From NCBI GenBank assembly GCA_003211515.1, contig QCSN01000010.1, positions 1 through 60,210 of the forward strand: DNA of 60,210 nt, in the 5' to 3' direction. Position numbers and translations under genes: made by a program. The notes below the pieces were generated by a model, which did no database searches, was not told the origin of the DNA, and worked only from the letters and a program-made list of their open reading frames with translations. This stretch comes from Synechococcus sp. AG-670-F04 (GTDB lineage Bacteria; Cyanobacteriota; Cyanobacteriia; PCC-6307; Cyanobiaceae). Below, one piece after another: positions 42,870 through 51,719 of this stretch (within the stretch, counting starts at the first letter, position 1; each line of letters begins with the position of its first letter).

Positions 42870-43461
42870 TTGACGCCCATACTTCAAAAACTTTAAATAT
42901 CTATTTTCAGAGCTATTGCAATGCGACGAGAGTGAAAAATTAAAGCTCTTTGCCACTAGTCAATCCATAACAATGGCCTCCTAAAGAAAAGAGGAAAGCC
43001 AAGAGGCTGAGATGCGATTTTCAAATTTCAATTTCTTGAGAGTCAATCAACGCGATACTATATCGTTAACTTTAGATTTTTAATAACGAATTTTGCCATT
43101 TGAATCAGATGTCAAATCTTTGACTGTCTTCATTGCAAGGGAGATACAAGATACTTCATCGATAGGATTAGATCTCTCGAAAGGCACCCTATGTAGAGAT
43201 GTATCGACATCCCAGTCTCTCACATTCTGAAGTTGAGTGAGAATCCATGATTGGCCGCTTGAGTTTTGCAACGTTCAACAAAAACTCTAGCTTCAAGGAT
43301 TCAGGAAAAATCATGATGTCTGAGTCAGTTCATTGTCCATCAATAATCCATAAAAGATTCGTGCAAACTATTGCTAGTACTGAGAGCTTTACAGAGCGAT
43401 GCCTGCCTGAGCCAATCCATATTTTTGATCGCAACATTCAGTCAGAAAAGATTGTTTCAAG
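42870..43461. other. Gap with one possible small gene
   Basis: A 63-codon minus-strand frame at 43080-43271 (MQNSSGQSWILTQLQNVRDW) looks moderately natural; a plus-strand frame at 43247-43465 partly overlaps. Neither has a motif. Confidence 0.35.
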
Positions 43462-44400
43462 CTAAATCTCACGTTCGCTATAGCCCAATTCATCCAATCG
43501 CTGTGGTTTGCTGCGCCAATCTGGCACCACCTTCACAAATAGCTCAAGGTACACAGGACCATCAATCAGAACCTGCATCTGCAAACGCGCTCCCTGACCA
43601 ATAGTCTTGAGCATCTGACCACCTTTACCGATCAGAATCCCCTTCTGACTCTTCCGCTCAACCAACACTGTGGCCAGCACAGCGGTTCGGCCAGCACCTT
43701 TTCCTTTGGCCGGCATCTCCTCCACGCGGTCAATGCTCACCGCCACGCTATGAGGGACCTCTTCACGGGTGTGCAGCAGAACCTGCTCGCGAATCAACTC
43801 CCCCATTAGAACCCGTTCCGGCTGATCGCTCACCATCTCCGGTGGATAGAGGTGTGAACCAGGCGGCAACTTCGCCGCCATCACGGCTGTGAGATCCCCG
43901 CACCCCTCTCCGGAGAGTGCACTGCAACGATGCATGGACCAGCTTGTCTCAGCGAGGAGTTCTCCGTAAGCCGCCTCCGCCGCATCCTGTTGTTCAAGGG
44001 GCACCTTGTCCCATTTGTTGAGAGCAACAAGAACCGGCAACGGTTGCTGTTGCAAAAGATTGACAATGAATGCATCGCCACGACCAGGTCTCTCACAACC
44101 CTCAAGCAACAGGAGCACCAGATCCACTTCACCGATGGCACTTCGAGCACTCTTGACCAGCCGTTGTCCAAGCAGATGATGGGGCTTGTGAATACCAGGG
44201 GTGTCCACCAGAACCATCTGGGCCAGGTCGGTGGTCAGGATCGCCCTGAGTCGATTGCGGGTGGTCTGAGCAACAGGTGACGTAATCGCCACCTTCTCTC
44301 CCACCAGCTGGTTCACCAGGGTTGATTTTCCGACATTGGGCCGACCGATCAAGGCGATGAAGCCGGAGCGGTAGTCCTCCGGTAAAGGAGTAGAAACCAT
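43462..44400 (-). CDS. era: GTPase Era
   Basis: The 312-residue protein has the Era layout. G1 is GRPNVGKSTL, the switch region contains TTRNRLRAI, G3 is DTPGIHKP (the Era-specific form), and G4 is NKWD. A C-terminal KH domain has GILIGKGGQMLKTIGQGAR. Era binds the 3' end of 16S rRNA and aids 30S assembly. The start at MVSTPLPEDY is preferred to one 12 codons upstream (44436), which adds an unconserved stretch. Left-hand boundary of the housekeeping block. Confidence 0.95.
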   Translation of the reverse strand: MVSTPLPEDYRSGFIALIGRPNVGKSTLVNQLVGEKVAITSPVAQTTRNRLRAILTTDLAQMVLVDTPGIHKPHHLLGQRLVKSARSAIGEVDLVLLLLEGCERPGRGDAFIVNLLQQQPLPVLVALNKWDKVPLEQQDAAEAAYGELLAETSWSMHRCSALSGEGCGDLTAVMAAKLPPGSHLYPPEMVSDQPERVLMGELIREQVLLHTREEVPHSVAVSIDRVEEMPAKGKGAGRTAVLATVLVERKSQKGILIGKGGQMLKTIGQGARLQMQVLIDGPVYLELFVKVVPDWRSKPQRLDELGYSEREI

Positions 44401-44544
44401 CCCTTCAGTCTGCGCCCTGATGGAACGACTGAGCATCTGAACGATGCGACGACAGGCACGTCGTCGTTTGCGTTTTTGCTTGATTGCAGCATCACGTCAA
44501 AGCGGCTCTGGCCATAGCCTGAGCTCAGCAATTTCGGCGGGGCC

Positions 44545-45063
44545 ATGGCTGATCAGCAGCCCACCTTCCAACAGGCCATTGAGATCACAGCCAGTTGGAT
44601 TCAACAATGGGAGAGCGAGGAGATCAGCGATGAGGTGCTGGCCGACCGCATTGGGGAAATGGTGGCCAGCCGCGCTGGGGCCCGAGGATTTTTTGTCGTT
44701 AGCCTCGCCGGAGACAGCGCGCTGATGGACCGTTTACCGGATGCGGTGGTGGGTCAATTACGCGAGGCTGGCGCTCCTGTTGTGGATCTCACGGCCCGCA
44801 ATCTCGCGATGAGCAGTGCGATGGCAGTGCAACACCGGCGCACTGGCGATTCAAACCAGCAAGCTGGTTCTGAACGCGTCACCGCTCGCTGCACGGAGCT
44901 ATTGAGACTTCTGGATCCTGAGCTGGTGAAGCAACGGCTGGAACAACTGCTGGAGGCGTGCGACAACCGAGGCGACGACGTGGCCTTCCTGAAGCGATGG
45001 GGCTACGACACCGATCAAAAACATGCGATCAGCCTCAGTGTGCTCGCAGTGGCAGACGCCTGA
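44545..45063 (+). CDS. Conserved hypothetical protein, 172 aa
   Basis: Mostly helical: FQQAIEITASWIQQWESEEI, then a strand-rich ARGFFVVSLAGDSALMDRLP and a C-terminal FLKRWGYDTDQKHAISLSVL. No transmembrane segment. It stands divergently to era with about 145 bases between, and ends at a strong terminator. It looks like a conserved cyanobacterial protein of unknown role. Confidence 0.8.
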   Translation: MADQQPTFQQAIEITASWIQQWESEEISDEVLADRIGEMVASRAGARGFFVVSLAGDSALMDRLPDAVVGQLREAGAPVVDLTARNLAMSSAMAVQHRRTGDSNQQAGSERVTARCTELLRLLDPELVKQRLEQLLEACDNRGDDVAFLKRWGYDTDQKHAISLSVLAVADA

Positions 45064-45072
45064 AAACAAAAG

Positions 45073-45092
45073 AGCCCCGGCTAAGCCGGGGC
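45073..45092. terminator. Bidirectional-looking terminator
   Basis: GCCCCGGC-TTA-GCCGGGGC followed by a T-rich stretch, between convergent genes. Confidence 0.9.
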
Positions 45093-45122
45093 AGGATTTT
45101 TAATGCAAAAAGATAAAAAAGA

Positions 45123-45863
45123 TCAGTCGCGCCGGCCACCACCATTGAGAACAATGATCAGGCGCAGGATGAAGATGAAGAGATTGATGTAAGTGAGGTA
45201 CATGCTCAATGCTCCTGCCAAGTACTGATCATCCCGATAAGCACGGGGCATCGTGTAGAAATCAACGAAGGCCGCCCCGACAAATAGAACGGTTCCGAAG
45301 CCGGCGATGATCAATTCAAATGAGGTGCCATGGAACATGGCGGGAGCAAAAAGGCCTCCGATGAACTGAACAACCATTGCGAGGATCAGACCAATCAGTC
45401 CAAGACCCACGACTCCTGAAAGAGCCTGCCCAACGCTGTCGCTCATACGGCGTCCAACGATGGAGGCGATCACAAAGGTGATTCCTGTTGCAAGGGCAGC
45501 GGTTCCAACGGCACCGATTCCAGCGACGGCCCCCGCGAGTGCGACAAGACCGCTCAAAGTAAAGCCGGTGATCAGGCTGTAAACGGCGAGAAGTGGAAGG
45601 GCTATTGAGTTGTTTCCCTTCATCGCCACGTTCTGCGCAACGAAGAAGAGAACCAAATTGCCGATCACGGCCGCCCAGAAAAGGGGCATGAACAGAGGTG
45701 TGGCCATCATCGACAGGCCACCGATCACACCCACCGATGTGAGCACCATGCCACCGCCGACGATTGGCAGGGCTTTATTGACAACGTTGGGGCCCACCAA
45801 AGCGCTGGACTGCGCCTCGCGAATGGCCTCCTGGAAATTACTGCTGGCTGGCATGACCGGCAA
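45123..45863 (-). CDS. Bax-inhibitor-1/YccA family membrane protein
   Basis: This 246-residue protein has seven hydrophobic helices. The family-like C-terminus has VGAAFVDFYTMPRAYRDDQY and LYIN-type repeats (YLTYINLFIFILRLI). The N-terminal 25 residues are soluble. Proteins of this family form pH-sensitive calcium leak channels (YetJ) or associate with FtsH (YccA); which applies is not evident here. Confidence 0.85.
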   Translation of the reverse strand: MPVMPASSNFQEAIREAQSSALVGPNVVNKALPIVGGGMVLTSVGVIGGLSMMATPLFMPLFWAAVIGNLVLFFVAQNVAMKGNNSIALPLLAVYSLITGFTLSGLVALAGAVAGIGAVGTAALATGITFVIASIVGRRMSDSVGQALSGVVGLGLIGLILAMVVQFIGGLFAPAMFHGTSFELIIAGFGTVLFVGAAFVDFYTMPRAYRDDQYLAGALSMYLTYINLFIFILRLIIVLNGGGRRD

Positions 45864-46661
45864 AAAGCTTCATTCACTCTGCCAGCGATGGCAAGGCATC
45901 GGTGTGCGGATCTCCCTATTCAATCCCTACAAGGTTGATCCAACCGCCAGGAGCCGTTGCTATGACAATGATCATGAAAATCAACAAGCTCTATCGGGCT
46001 GGTGATTTGCTGAAATAATTTTGGAGGGCTTGACGAGGCTCGGTTTGACAGAGTCTCTAAACAACCTCCCAGCTGTGACTGTATGTGCTGACCCTTGATG
46101 AATAGGATCACAAACGTAAAGACATAAGTCGGATATTTTGACATTTCAAAGTCGCTCTGTAATCAGCTGACCTGCCTTGTTGGAGCCTGCTATGTGAACT
46201 GCAGGCAGACATCAAATTTGCTGCGAGCTTGTGATCAGCAAAGATCTCCGTCCCCTCAACCCAGATCAATTCATCACATGATTGATATTGCCCATAGAGT
46301 CTGTCCCAGCACGATGTCCGCTCTTCAGTGGAATCATTTGCTTCGTTGATCAGCAATGTGTTTGCAATACATACCAGCACTCACCAAAGGCGATTAATTA
46401 TTCAAGCAAAAGCATACCCCTATCAAAAAGTTTCGCTCCAGGAAGCTGCAATAACCCTCCAAGATCTCCGGTGTTGATTTAAACAAATAACTCTTTCTAT
46501 TGATCTTTACTGGTTTTCTCTAAGAACAATTCAACCCCCCTCTAAAGCGACAAGAATAGAGAGAAGTCCTTGCATTGATTCTCAAGAGTTAACCCGTTTA
46601 ATACCTGCACTACGCCACCCCAAAACCGCCATAAAATAAGACGTAGATCATAATCTTAAAA
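45864..46661. other. Gap of 0.8 kb with one doubtful frame
   Basis: A minus-strand frame at 46108-46380 contains the natural-looking segment CWDRLYGQYQSCDELIWVEG and may be a gene remnant. No other signal. Confidence 0.4.
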
Positions 46662-47120
46662 TCAAGCGGCAGAAAGGAAGGCAAGGATCAATGACGGAAC
46701 AATAGCGAGTATCCACAACAGCATGCCAATCACTATAGAAGCAGCTTTGGAGTACTCTTTCACATTTCTTTTTGCCGCCAGATAGCGAAGATATGGATAC
46801 ATACTGGCGTAAAAAATGCAGGTCAAAAATGATGCAAAGTTCGAATTAGTTCCCAACCCAATGCTTAACGCTGTCGAAAAAAAGCTGAATACTGCAACAA
46901 AATAAAAAAATGACCACTCTTTGATTTGGGCACAGACCGCCCAGGGAAAGAAGAACGCGATCCAGGAAAATCCCGCTGGACCTGACCAAGAGAAAAGACC
47001 ACCAAAGATGTTTACCGACTCCCCAGAGGATTTCTTCAAATCTGGGTAGTAGCCCCACTTCCGTTCAAGTGTGTAGCCATTATTAATCAACGCATCAATC
47101 CGATCAAGCCTGGCCTGCAT
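46662..47120 (-). CDS. Membrane protein, 152 aa, DUF2628-like
   Basis: A soluble N-terminus (MQARLDRIDALINNGYTLER) leads to GFSWIAFFFPWAVCAQIKEW, a phrase common in DUF2628-type small membrane proteins. Three further hydrophobic helices follow. Start at the internal Met because the preceding residues are unnatural. Function unknown; inner membrane. Confidence 0.65.
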   Translation of the reverse strand: MQARLDRIDALINNGYTLERKWGYYPDLKKSSGESVNIFGGLFSWSGPAGFSWIAFFFPWAVCAQIKEWSFFYFVAVFSFFSTALSIGLGTNSNFASFLTCIFYASMYPYLRYLAAKRNVKEYSKAASIVIGMLLWILAIVPSLILAFLSAA

Positions 47121-47429
47121 TTGCGGGGAAATTGCCACTGTCTTGAAAACAATATTTGTTCGACAATAGCAGCCCAATCGATTGTCTAATTGAAAAAACA
47201 AAAAGCTCGAAGATGAATGCACGATGGCTGGTTTTTATTCGCATTTGAAAAAGAAATCTATCGACTCATTTTTCCACACTTAACGATCAATCAAATATCT
47301 TGAAACTCTTAAATTTTCATATAACAGTAAAGTCAACCAACCTTTTTGATGCATACACAAATTTGCATACAGATAGATCTTGATTTTCTCAATCACAGAT
47401 CACATTGATAGGCACTTTTTGCAGCAGCA
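47121..47429. other. Short gap
   Basis: No supported gene; AT-rich. Confidence 0.45.
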
Positions 47430-47523
47430 TCAAAACGGCATGACGAAAACGCAACTGACGATGGCGACAAGAATTGATAGTCCGGCAGAGAGAGCAGAAG
47501 TGATTGCTTTAAAGAGTTTCCAT
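47430..47523 (-). pseudogene. Signal-peptide relic of the MKLF family
   Basis: The minus strand reads ATG G AAA CTC TTT AAA: the ATG is one base out of phase with KLFKAITSALSAGLSILVAI, the signal-peptide start shared by the element's cargo proteins. Removing the extra G restores MKLFKAITSALS. The frame ends after about 30 codons, so the mature part is missing. Confidence 0.5.
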
Positions 47524-47664
47524 TGATCCGCTGATTGCAATGAGTGCATCTTCTTTTGAAGCACAACCGCCATAACCGCCTCGGAACTCCTGCCACACCC
47601 GAACATCAGCCAATTCACACCTCCACCTCTATGGCAGTAGATTTGCACTGGATCTCAGTTCGTC

Positions 47665-47910
47665 GTGGCGGAAGCTTGGTTGATCCATAAAGAAGGCTTG
47701 ATCGCCCGCTTTCACCCAGACGAAAAATCTTGACGGCGTGATCCAATGCTTTTCTTGGACTATGGGAAGGAGATGACAGATGGTCAACCAGCACTCCTCA
47801 AAAGCAGGCGTCATCTACGAAAACCCGAGGCAGTTGAACTTTGGAAGTCGATGAAGCGCAGTGGTTGGAGGCCTTGTCAACCGTTCTTGGGAGCTCATGC
47901 TGAGCTGTGA
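47665..47910 (+). pseudogene. DUF1651-like gene with in-frame TGA
   Basis: From GTG the frame reads VAEAWLIHKEGLIARFHPDE, KS, then TGA at 47731-47733. It continues RRDPMLFLDYGKEMTDGQPA, LLKSRRHLRKPEAVELWKSM and KRSGWRPCQPFLGAHAEL to the stop. The order (W-L, RFHPD, R-D-P, G-x-P-A-L-L-K-S-R, E-A-x-x-L-W, G-W) is that of DUF1651, a family found mainly in marine picocyanobacteria, where Trp is expected at the stop position. A single TGG to TGA change explains it. Confidence 0.65.
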
Positions 47911-48736
47911 AAGGGGGTAGAGAAATTGGAAGAAGAACGGTTAGGGGCATCGCCAGGTTCAAATCAATTCCTGTTTTTGCTTGACTTCTCTTCTCTTATC
48001 TTCTCAACGGGATCCAACGCAAGCTGCAGAATCGATCACGAAGGGGGATAACAAAATGATCTACTTAATGCCTAACTTTGTCAAAGCATGCCATGGGCAT
48101 GCTTGAAAACAGATTTTCAGTCTTTTTTTGGATTAAACCCTGTGATGTGGCTGAGAGATCACAAAATGAAATCACACAAAAATATTCAACAAGAAATCAA
48201 GTAACCCCAGATCGAAATAGCCAGAAAAAGCATAGAAGAAGCCGTCTTAAGAGATGAACTCTGAAGCAGTCTGAACTGCTCTGATTCCTCTCAGATCAGA
48301 TCCAATCGAAGGGCTTGAGGATAAACCGATTAACGAATGAACCGCTGGACTGAGTTGGAGTTGCTGAAGTGTGAGACTGACTTGGCTCGTTGGGCTGGGT
48401 ATAACGGTCGGTAAATTGAGTGACCGACAGTTAAGGCACCCGCGACAACTTCAATGCTGAAACAGTGTTTAATCCATCCAATGGCAAGGTATACAGAGCA
48501 ACAACAGTTGATTTAGCGACGTGTTGCTTCACTACTGCCAATGGTAGAACTTGCATTGATCGGTAATTCTTCTCAATCCCTTTAGACGTTGCCTGTAAGC
48601 CTGATCGTCCACGATCGATCTTTTAAAACAAAACCTTCGTCAACAAAATCGAGCTGCACCAAACGGTGATGTCACTCGGCTTCCGTGCAACCCCTGACAA
48701 TCCACTCCAAGGCAAACCAGACGCCTGAGGGAGCCA
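47911..48736. other. Gap of 0.8 kb
   Basis: No frame or repeat stands out; a TTTTTTT run at 48124 and short palindromes near 48255 are the only marks. Confidence 0.4.
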
Positions 48737-49726
48737 TCAACGCCGTCTTGGCTTGCTGCGTTCATCCCGTTTCGCATACGCCTCGACAACCCGTTGCACC
48801 AACGGATGACGCACCACATCAGCAGACGTCAACCGGCAAACAGCGACACCATCCACCCCATCGAGAACTTCAGAGGCTTCGATAAGGCCGCTGAGCTGGC
48901 CGGGAGCCAGATCCACCTGTGTGGTGTCACCAGTCACCACCATTCGCGACCGTTCTCCAAGACGGGTGAGAACCATCCGCATCTGGGCCGGTGTGGTGTT
49001 CTGGGCCTCATCCAGGATCACAAAAGCATCGCTAAGTGTCCGGCCTCGCATGTAGGCCAGAGGCGCCACTTCAATCACCCCCTTTTCAAGCAACACCGTG
49101 GTTTTCTCAGGCCCCAGGAGGGAGTGCAGTGCGTCATAAAGAGGGCGCAGATAGGGATCCACCTTCTGTTGCAGGTCGCCGGGCAGGAAACCGAGACGCT
49201 CACCAGCCTCCACGGCAGGTCGGGTGAGGATCAGGCGCTCCACCTTCCGCTCAGTCAGCATTCGAACGGCCAAAACAGTGGCCAGAAAAGTCTTACCGGT
49301 GCCGGCAGGACCAAGGGCAAAAGTGAGGTCATGACGTTCCATCGCGTCCACATATTTCTTCTGACGCAGCGTGCGTGGTCGCAAAAGATTTCCCTTCTGG
49401 CTGCGGGCCAGGACCTGCTCACCCATGGCGGCGTGGTCATCCCCACGTCCTGTATTCAGAGCCCCAAGTGCTGACTGAAGATCCACTGGAGAGACGGATT
49501 GCCCCTCTTGCCAGATCGGCCGCACCAGTTCAACGACAGCCGCCGCACGCTCAATCTGGGCCGACCGACCAGTGATCACAAGCTGAAGACCCCTCATCAC
49601 CAGGGAGGAACCCGTAAGTGCTTCCAAGCGATGCAGGGTTGATTCGGCCTCTCCGGCCAGGGCCAGAGCCGCGTCAGGATTGGGGAGATCAAGAACGAAG
49701 CGGCCGTGATCGCCGTCGTCGGTCAC
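48737..49726 (-). CDS. phoH: PhoH family P-loop ATPase
   Basis: The 329-residue protein carries Walker A GPAGTGKTFLATVLAV, then RPAVEAGERLGFLPGDLQQK and DAFVILDEAQNTTPAQMRMV (Walker B and PhoH signature). An N-terminal KH-like segment with LTGSSLVMRGLQLVITG precedes the ATPase. PhoH proteins are RNA-linked ATPases or helicases implicated in RNA turnover and ribosome maturation. It follows rpsP by 13 bases and belongs to the ffh-rpsP-phoH unit. Confidence 0.95.
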   Translation of the reverse strand: MTDDGDHGRFVLDLPNPDAALALAGEAESTLHRLEALTGSSLVMRGLQLVITGRSAQIERAAAVVELVRPIWQEGQSVSPVDLQSALGALNTGRGDDHAAMGEQVLARSQKGNLLRPRTLRQKKYVDAMERHDLTFALGPAGTGKTFLATVLAVRMLTERKVERLILTRPAVEAGERLGFLPGDLQQKVDPYLRPLYDALHSLLGPEKTTVLLEKGVIEVAPLAYMRGRTLSDAFVILDEAQNTTPAQMRMVLTRLGERSRMVVTGDTTQVDLAPGQLSGLIEASEVLDGVDGVAVCRLTSADVVRHPLVQRVVEAYAKRDERSKPRRR

Positions 49727-49734
49727 GGGTGTGT

Positions 49735-50121
49735 TCAGCCTTCAGGAGATGCAGCGTCACCTTCAGAGGGCGCCGCGTCAGCGGCAGCCTTGGCTTCAGC
49801 GGCTTCTTTTGCCGCCTTCTTGGCAGCAGTCTCGCGTTCAGCGGCTTGTTTTGCCTTTCCAACCGTCTCGGCCGAACGGGTTGTTTTCTCGATCAAGCCG
49901 CCGCGTTCAAGCAAGGTGCGGACGACATCAGTAGGTTGGGCACCCTGACCGAGGCGCTCACGAATCGCCTCGGTGTCGAGGCGGGTTTCCTTTGTGCGGG
50001 GGTTGTAGAAGCCGAGCTCCTGAAGCGGACGACCATCCCTGCGGGAGGTGCTGTTGCAGGCCACGAGGCGGAAGCTCGCTTCCCGCTTCTTGCCGAACCG
50101 CTTCAGGCGGAGCTTGATCAT
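49735..50121 (-). CDS. rpsP: 30S ribosomal protein bS16
   Basis: [20 protein letters not shown] and [20 protein letters not shown] are diagnostic for bS16; [15 protein letters not shown] completes the fold. A Lys/Ala/Glu-rich tail of about 40 residues extends it to 128 residues, as in other marine Synechococcus. Start set at the conserved Met, not at an upstream in-frame codon. Lies between ffh and phoH. Confidence 0.97.
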   Translation of the reverse strand: MIKLRLKRFGKKREASFRLVACNSTSRRDGRPLQELGFYNPRTKETRLDTEAIRERLGQGAQPTDVVRTLLERGGLIEKTTRSAETVGKAKQAAERETAAKKAAKEAAEAKAAADAAPSEGDAASPEG

Positions 50122-50199
50122 CGTGGCCTTTGGTGTAGTTGAGGTTGAGGATTCAGGCAGTGCCAGGGCATGCCAATGGTCCACCATAACGTTCCGCCA

Positions 50200-51648
50200 T
50201 CACAGCTCACCAAAACCCTTCCTTTTTTTGGCTGGCCTCTGGCGTTTGGGAGAGCCACCCCGACCTGGGGCACCCATTCCGGGCATCCCTCCCATGCCAG
50301 GCATTCCTCCCATTCCGGGCATCCCTCCCATGCCAGGCATTCCGGGCATCCCACCCTTGGTCATCTGCTGCATAAAACCGCGCATCTTCTGAAAGTCGGC
50401 CAGCACTTTGTCCACATCCGCAGGTTGATGACCACTGCCGGAGGCAATGCGCCGTCGCCGGGAGGGCTGACTGGCGAGCAGATCGGGATTCTGCCGCTCC
50501 TGTTCCGTCATCGACCCGATCATCGACTCAATCTTCTTGAGCTGCTGTTCGCCTTGTTTGAGCATGCCGTCATCAATCTTGTTCATGCCGGGGATCATTT
50601 TCATCAGGCCCCCAAGCGATCCCATGCGCTTGATCAGACGCATCTGCTGCACGAAATCTGAGAAATCAAACGTCGCTTCCTGCAGCTTCTTCTGCATCTT
50701 TTCGACATCGGCCAGTTCGACCTCCTTCTGGGCCTTCTCCACCAGCGTCAGCACGTCCCCCATCCCGAGGATGCGGCTTGCCATCCGCTCAGGGTGGAAC
50801 GGCTGCAACGCCTCAACTTTTTCGCCCGTACCGATGAACTTGATCGGCTGACCACTCACCTTGCGGATCGAGAGGGCCGCACCACCACGAGAATCGCCGT
50901 CAAGCTTGGTGAGCACGGCCCCGGTGATCCCCACCTGATCGTGAAAGGCCCGGGTGAGCTCGGCTGCTTCCTGGCCGATCATCGAATCCACCACCAGCAG
51001 CACCTCATCCGGCTGCACAGCGGTGCGGATCCGCACCATCTCATCCATCATCTCCGTATCGATCTGGAGGCGTCCGGCGGTGTCCACCAGAAGCGTGTCG
51101 AACCCCTCCTGTTTCGCCTTCGCAAGTCCTGCGGCGGCAATGTCCTCGGGCTTGGCCTCGGCACCGAGACTGAACACGTCTACATCGATCTGAGCTCCAA
51201 GGGTCTTGAGCTGCTCGATCGCCGCTGGCCGGTAAACGTCCGCTCCCACCATCAGAGCCCGACGTCCCTGGTCCTTGAGGTGCAACCCCAGCTTTGCCGT
51301 GGCCGTGGTCTTACCGGCACCCTGCAACCCAGCCATCAGCACAACAGTGGGAGCTTCATCCGCCTTGGCCAGAGGGGCGTTGTCACCCCCCATCACCTCC
51401 ACGAGCTGCTCATGCACTACCTGGATGAATTTCTGATCGGGGTTGACGCCCCGCACCACCTCGGCGCCCACAGCCTTGTCTCGGACCTCGGCGACGAAAT
51501 CCTTGACAACAGAAAGGCTGACGTCCGCCTCGAGAAGGGCCCGACGGACCTCTTTTAGCGCTCCCTCCACATTGGTCTCGCTGATCTTGTCCTGGCCTCT
51601 CAGCCCCTTGACCGCATCTTCAAAGCGGGCTGACAGCTCATCGAACAT
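50200..51648 (-). CDS. ffh: Signal recognition particle protein Ffh
   Basis: NG domain: GLQGAGKTTATAKLGLHL (G1), DTAGRLQIDTEMMDEMVR (G3), TKLDGDSRGGAALSI (G4-G5). M domain: GMGDVLTLVEKAQKEV, LGGLMKMIPGMNKID and SRRRRIASGSGHQPADVDKV, which bind SRP RNA and the hydrophobic signal. The C-terminus is a Met/Gly/Pro repeat (GMPGMGG units) and a basic tail. Directs ribosomes making membrane proteins to FtsY. First gene before rpsP, 78 bases apart. Confidence 0.97.
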   Translation of the reverse strand: MFDELSARFEDAVKGLRGQDKISETNVEGALKEVRRALLEADVSLSVVKDFVAEVRDKAVGAEVVRGVNPDQKFIQVVHEQLVEVMGGDNAPLAKADEAPTVVLMAGLQGAGKTTATAKLGLHLKDQGRRALMVGADVYRPAAIEQLKTLGAQIDVDVFSLGAEAKPEDIAAAGLAKAKQEGFDTLLVDTAGRLQIDTEMMDEMVRIRTAVQPDEVLLVVDSMIGQEAAELTRAFHDQVGITGAVLTKLDGDSRGGAALSIRKVSGQPIKFIGTGEKVEALQPFHPERMASRILGMGDVLTLVEKAQKEVELADVEKMQKKLQEATFDFSDFVQQMRLIKRMGSLGGLMKMIPGMNKIDDGMLKQGEQQLKKIESMIGSMTEQERQNPDLLASQPSRRRRIASGSGHQPADVDKVLADFQKMRGFMQQMTKGGMPGMPGMGGMPGMGGMPGMGGMPGMGAPGRGGSPKRQRPAKKRKGFGEL

Positions 51649-51719
51649 CGGCGACGCACCAAACGGATCAATGCAACGATCGTAAAAAGCAACGCTCCGG
51701 TTACCCCTTGAAGCCCGTT

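Noticed and set aside
42466-42873. 135-codon plus-strand frame
   Set aside because: Unnatural composition; a different phase gives a clean 55-residue protein from 42702 with an RBS.
50270-50350. Repeated GGCATCCCTCCCATGCC-type units as a mobile repeat
   Set aside because: They encode the Gly-Met-Pro repeats at the Ffh C-terminus, a normal feature of the protein.
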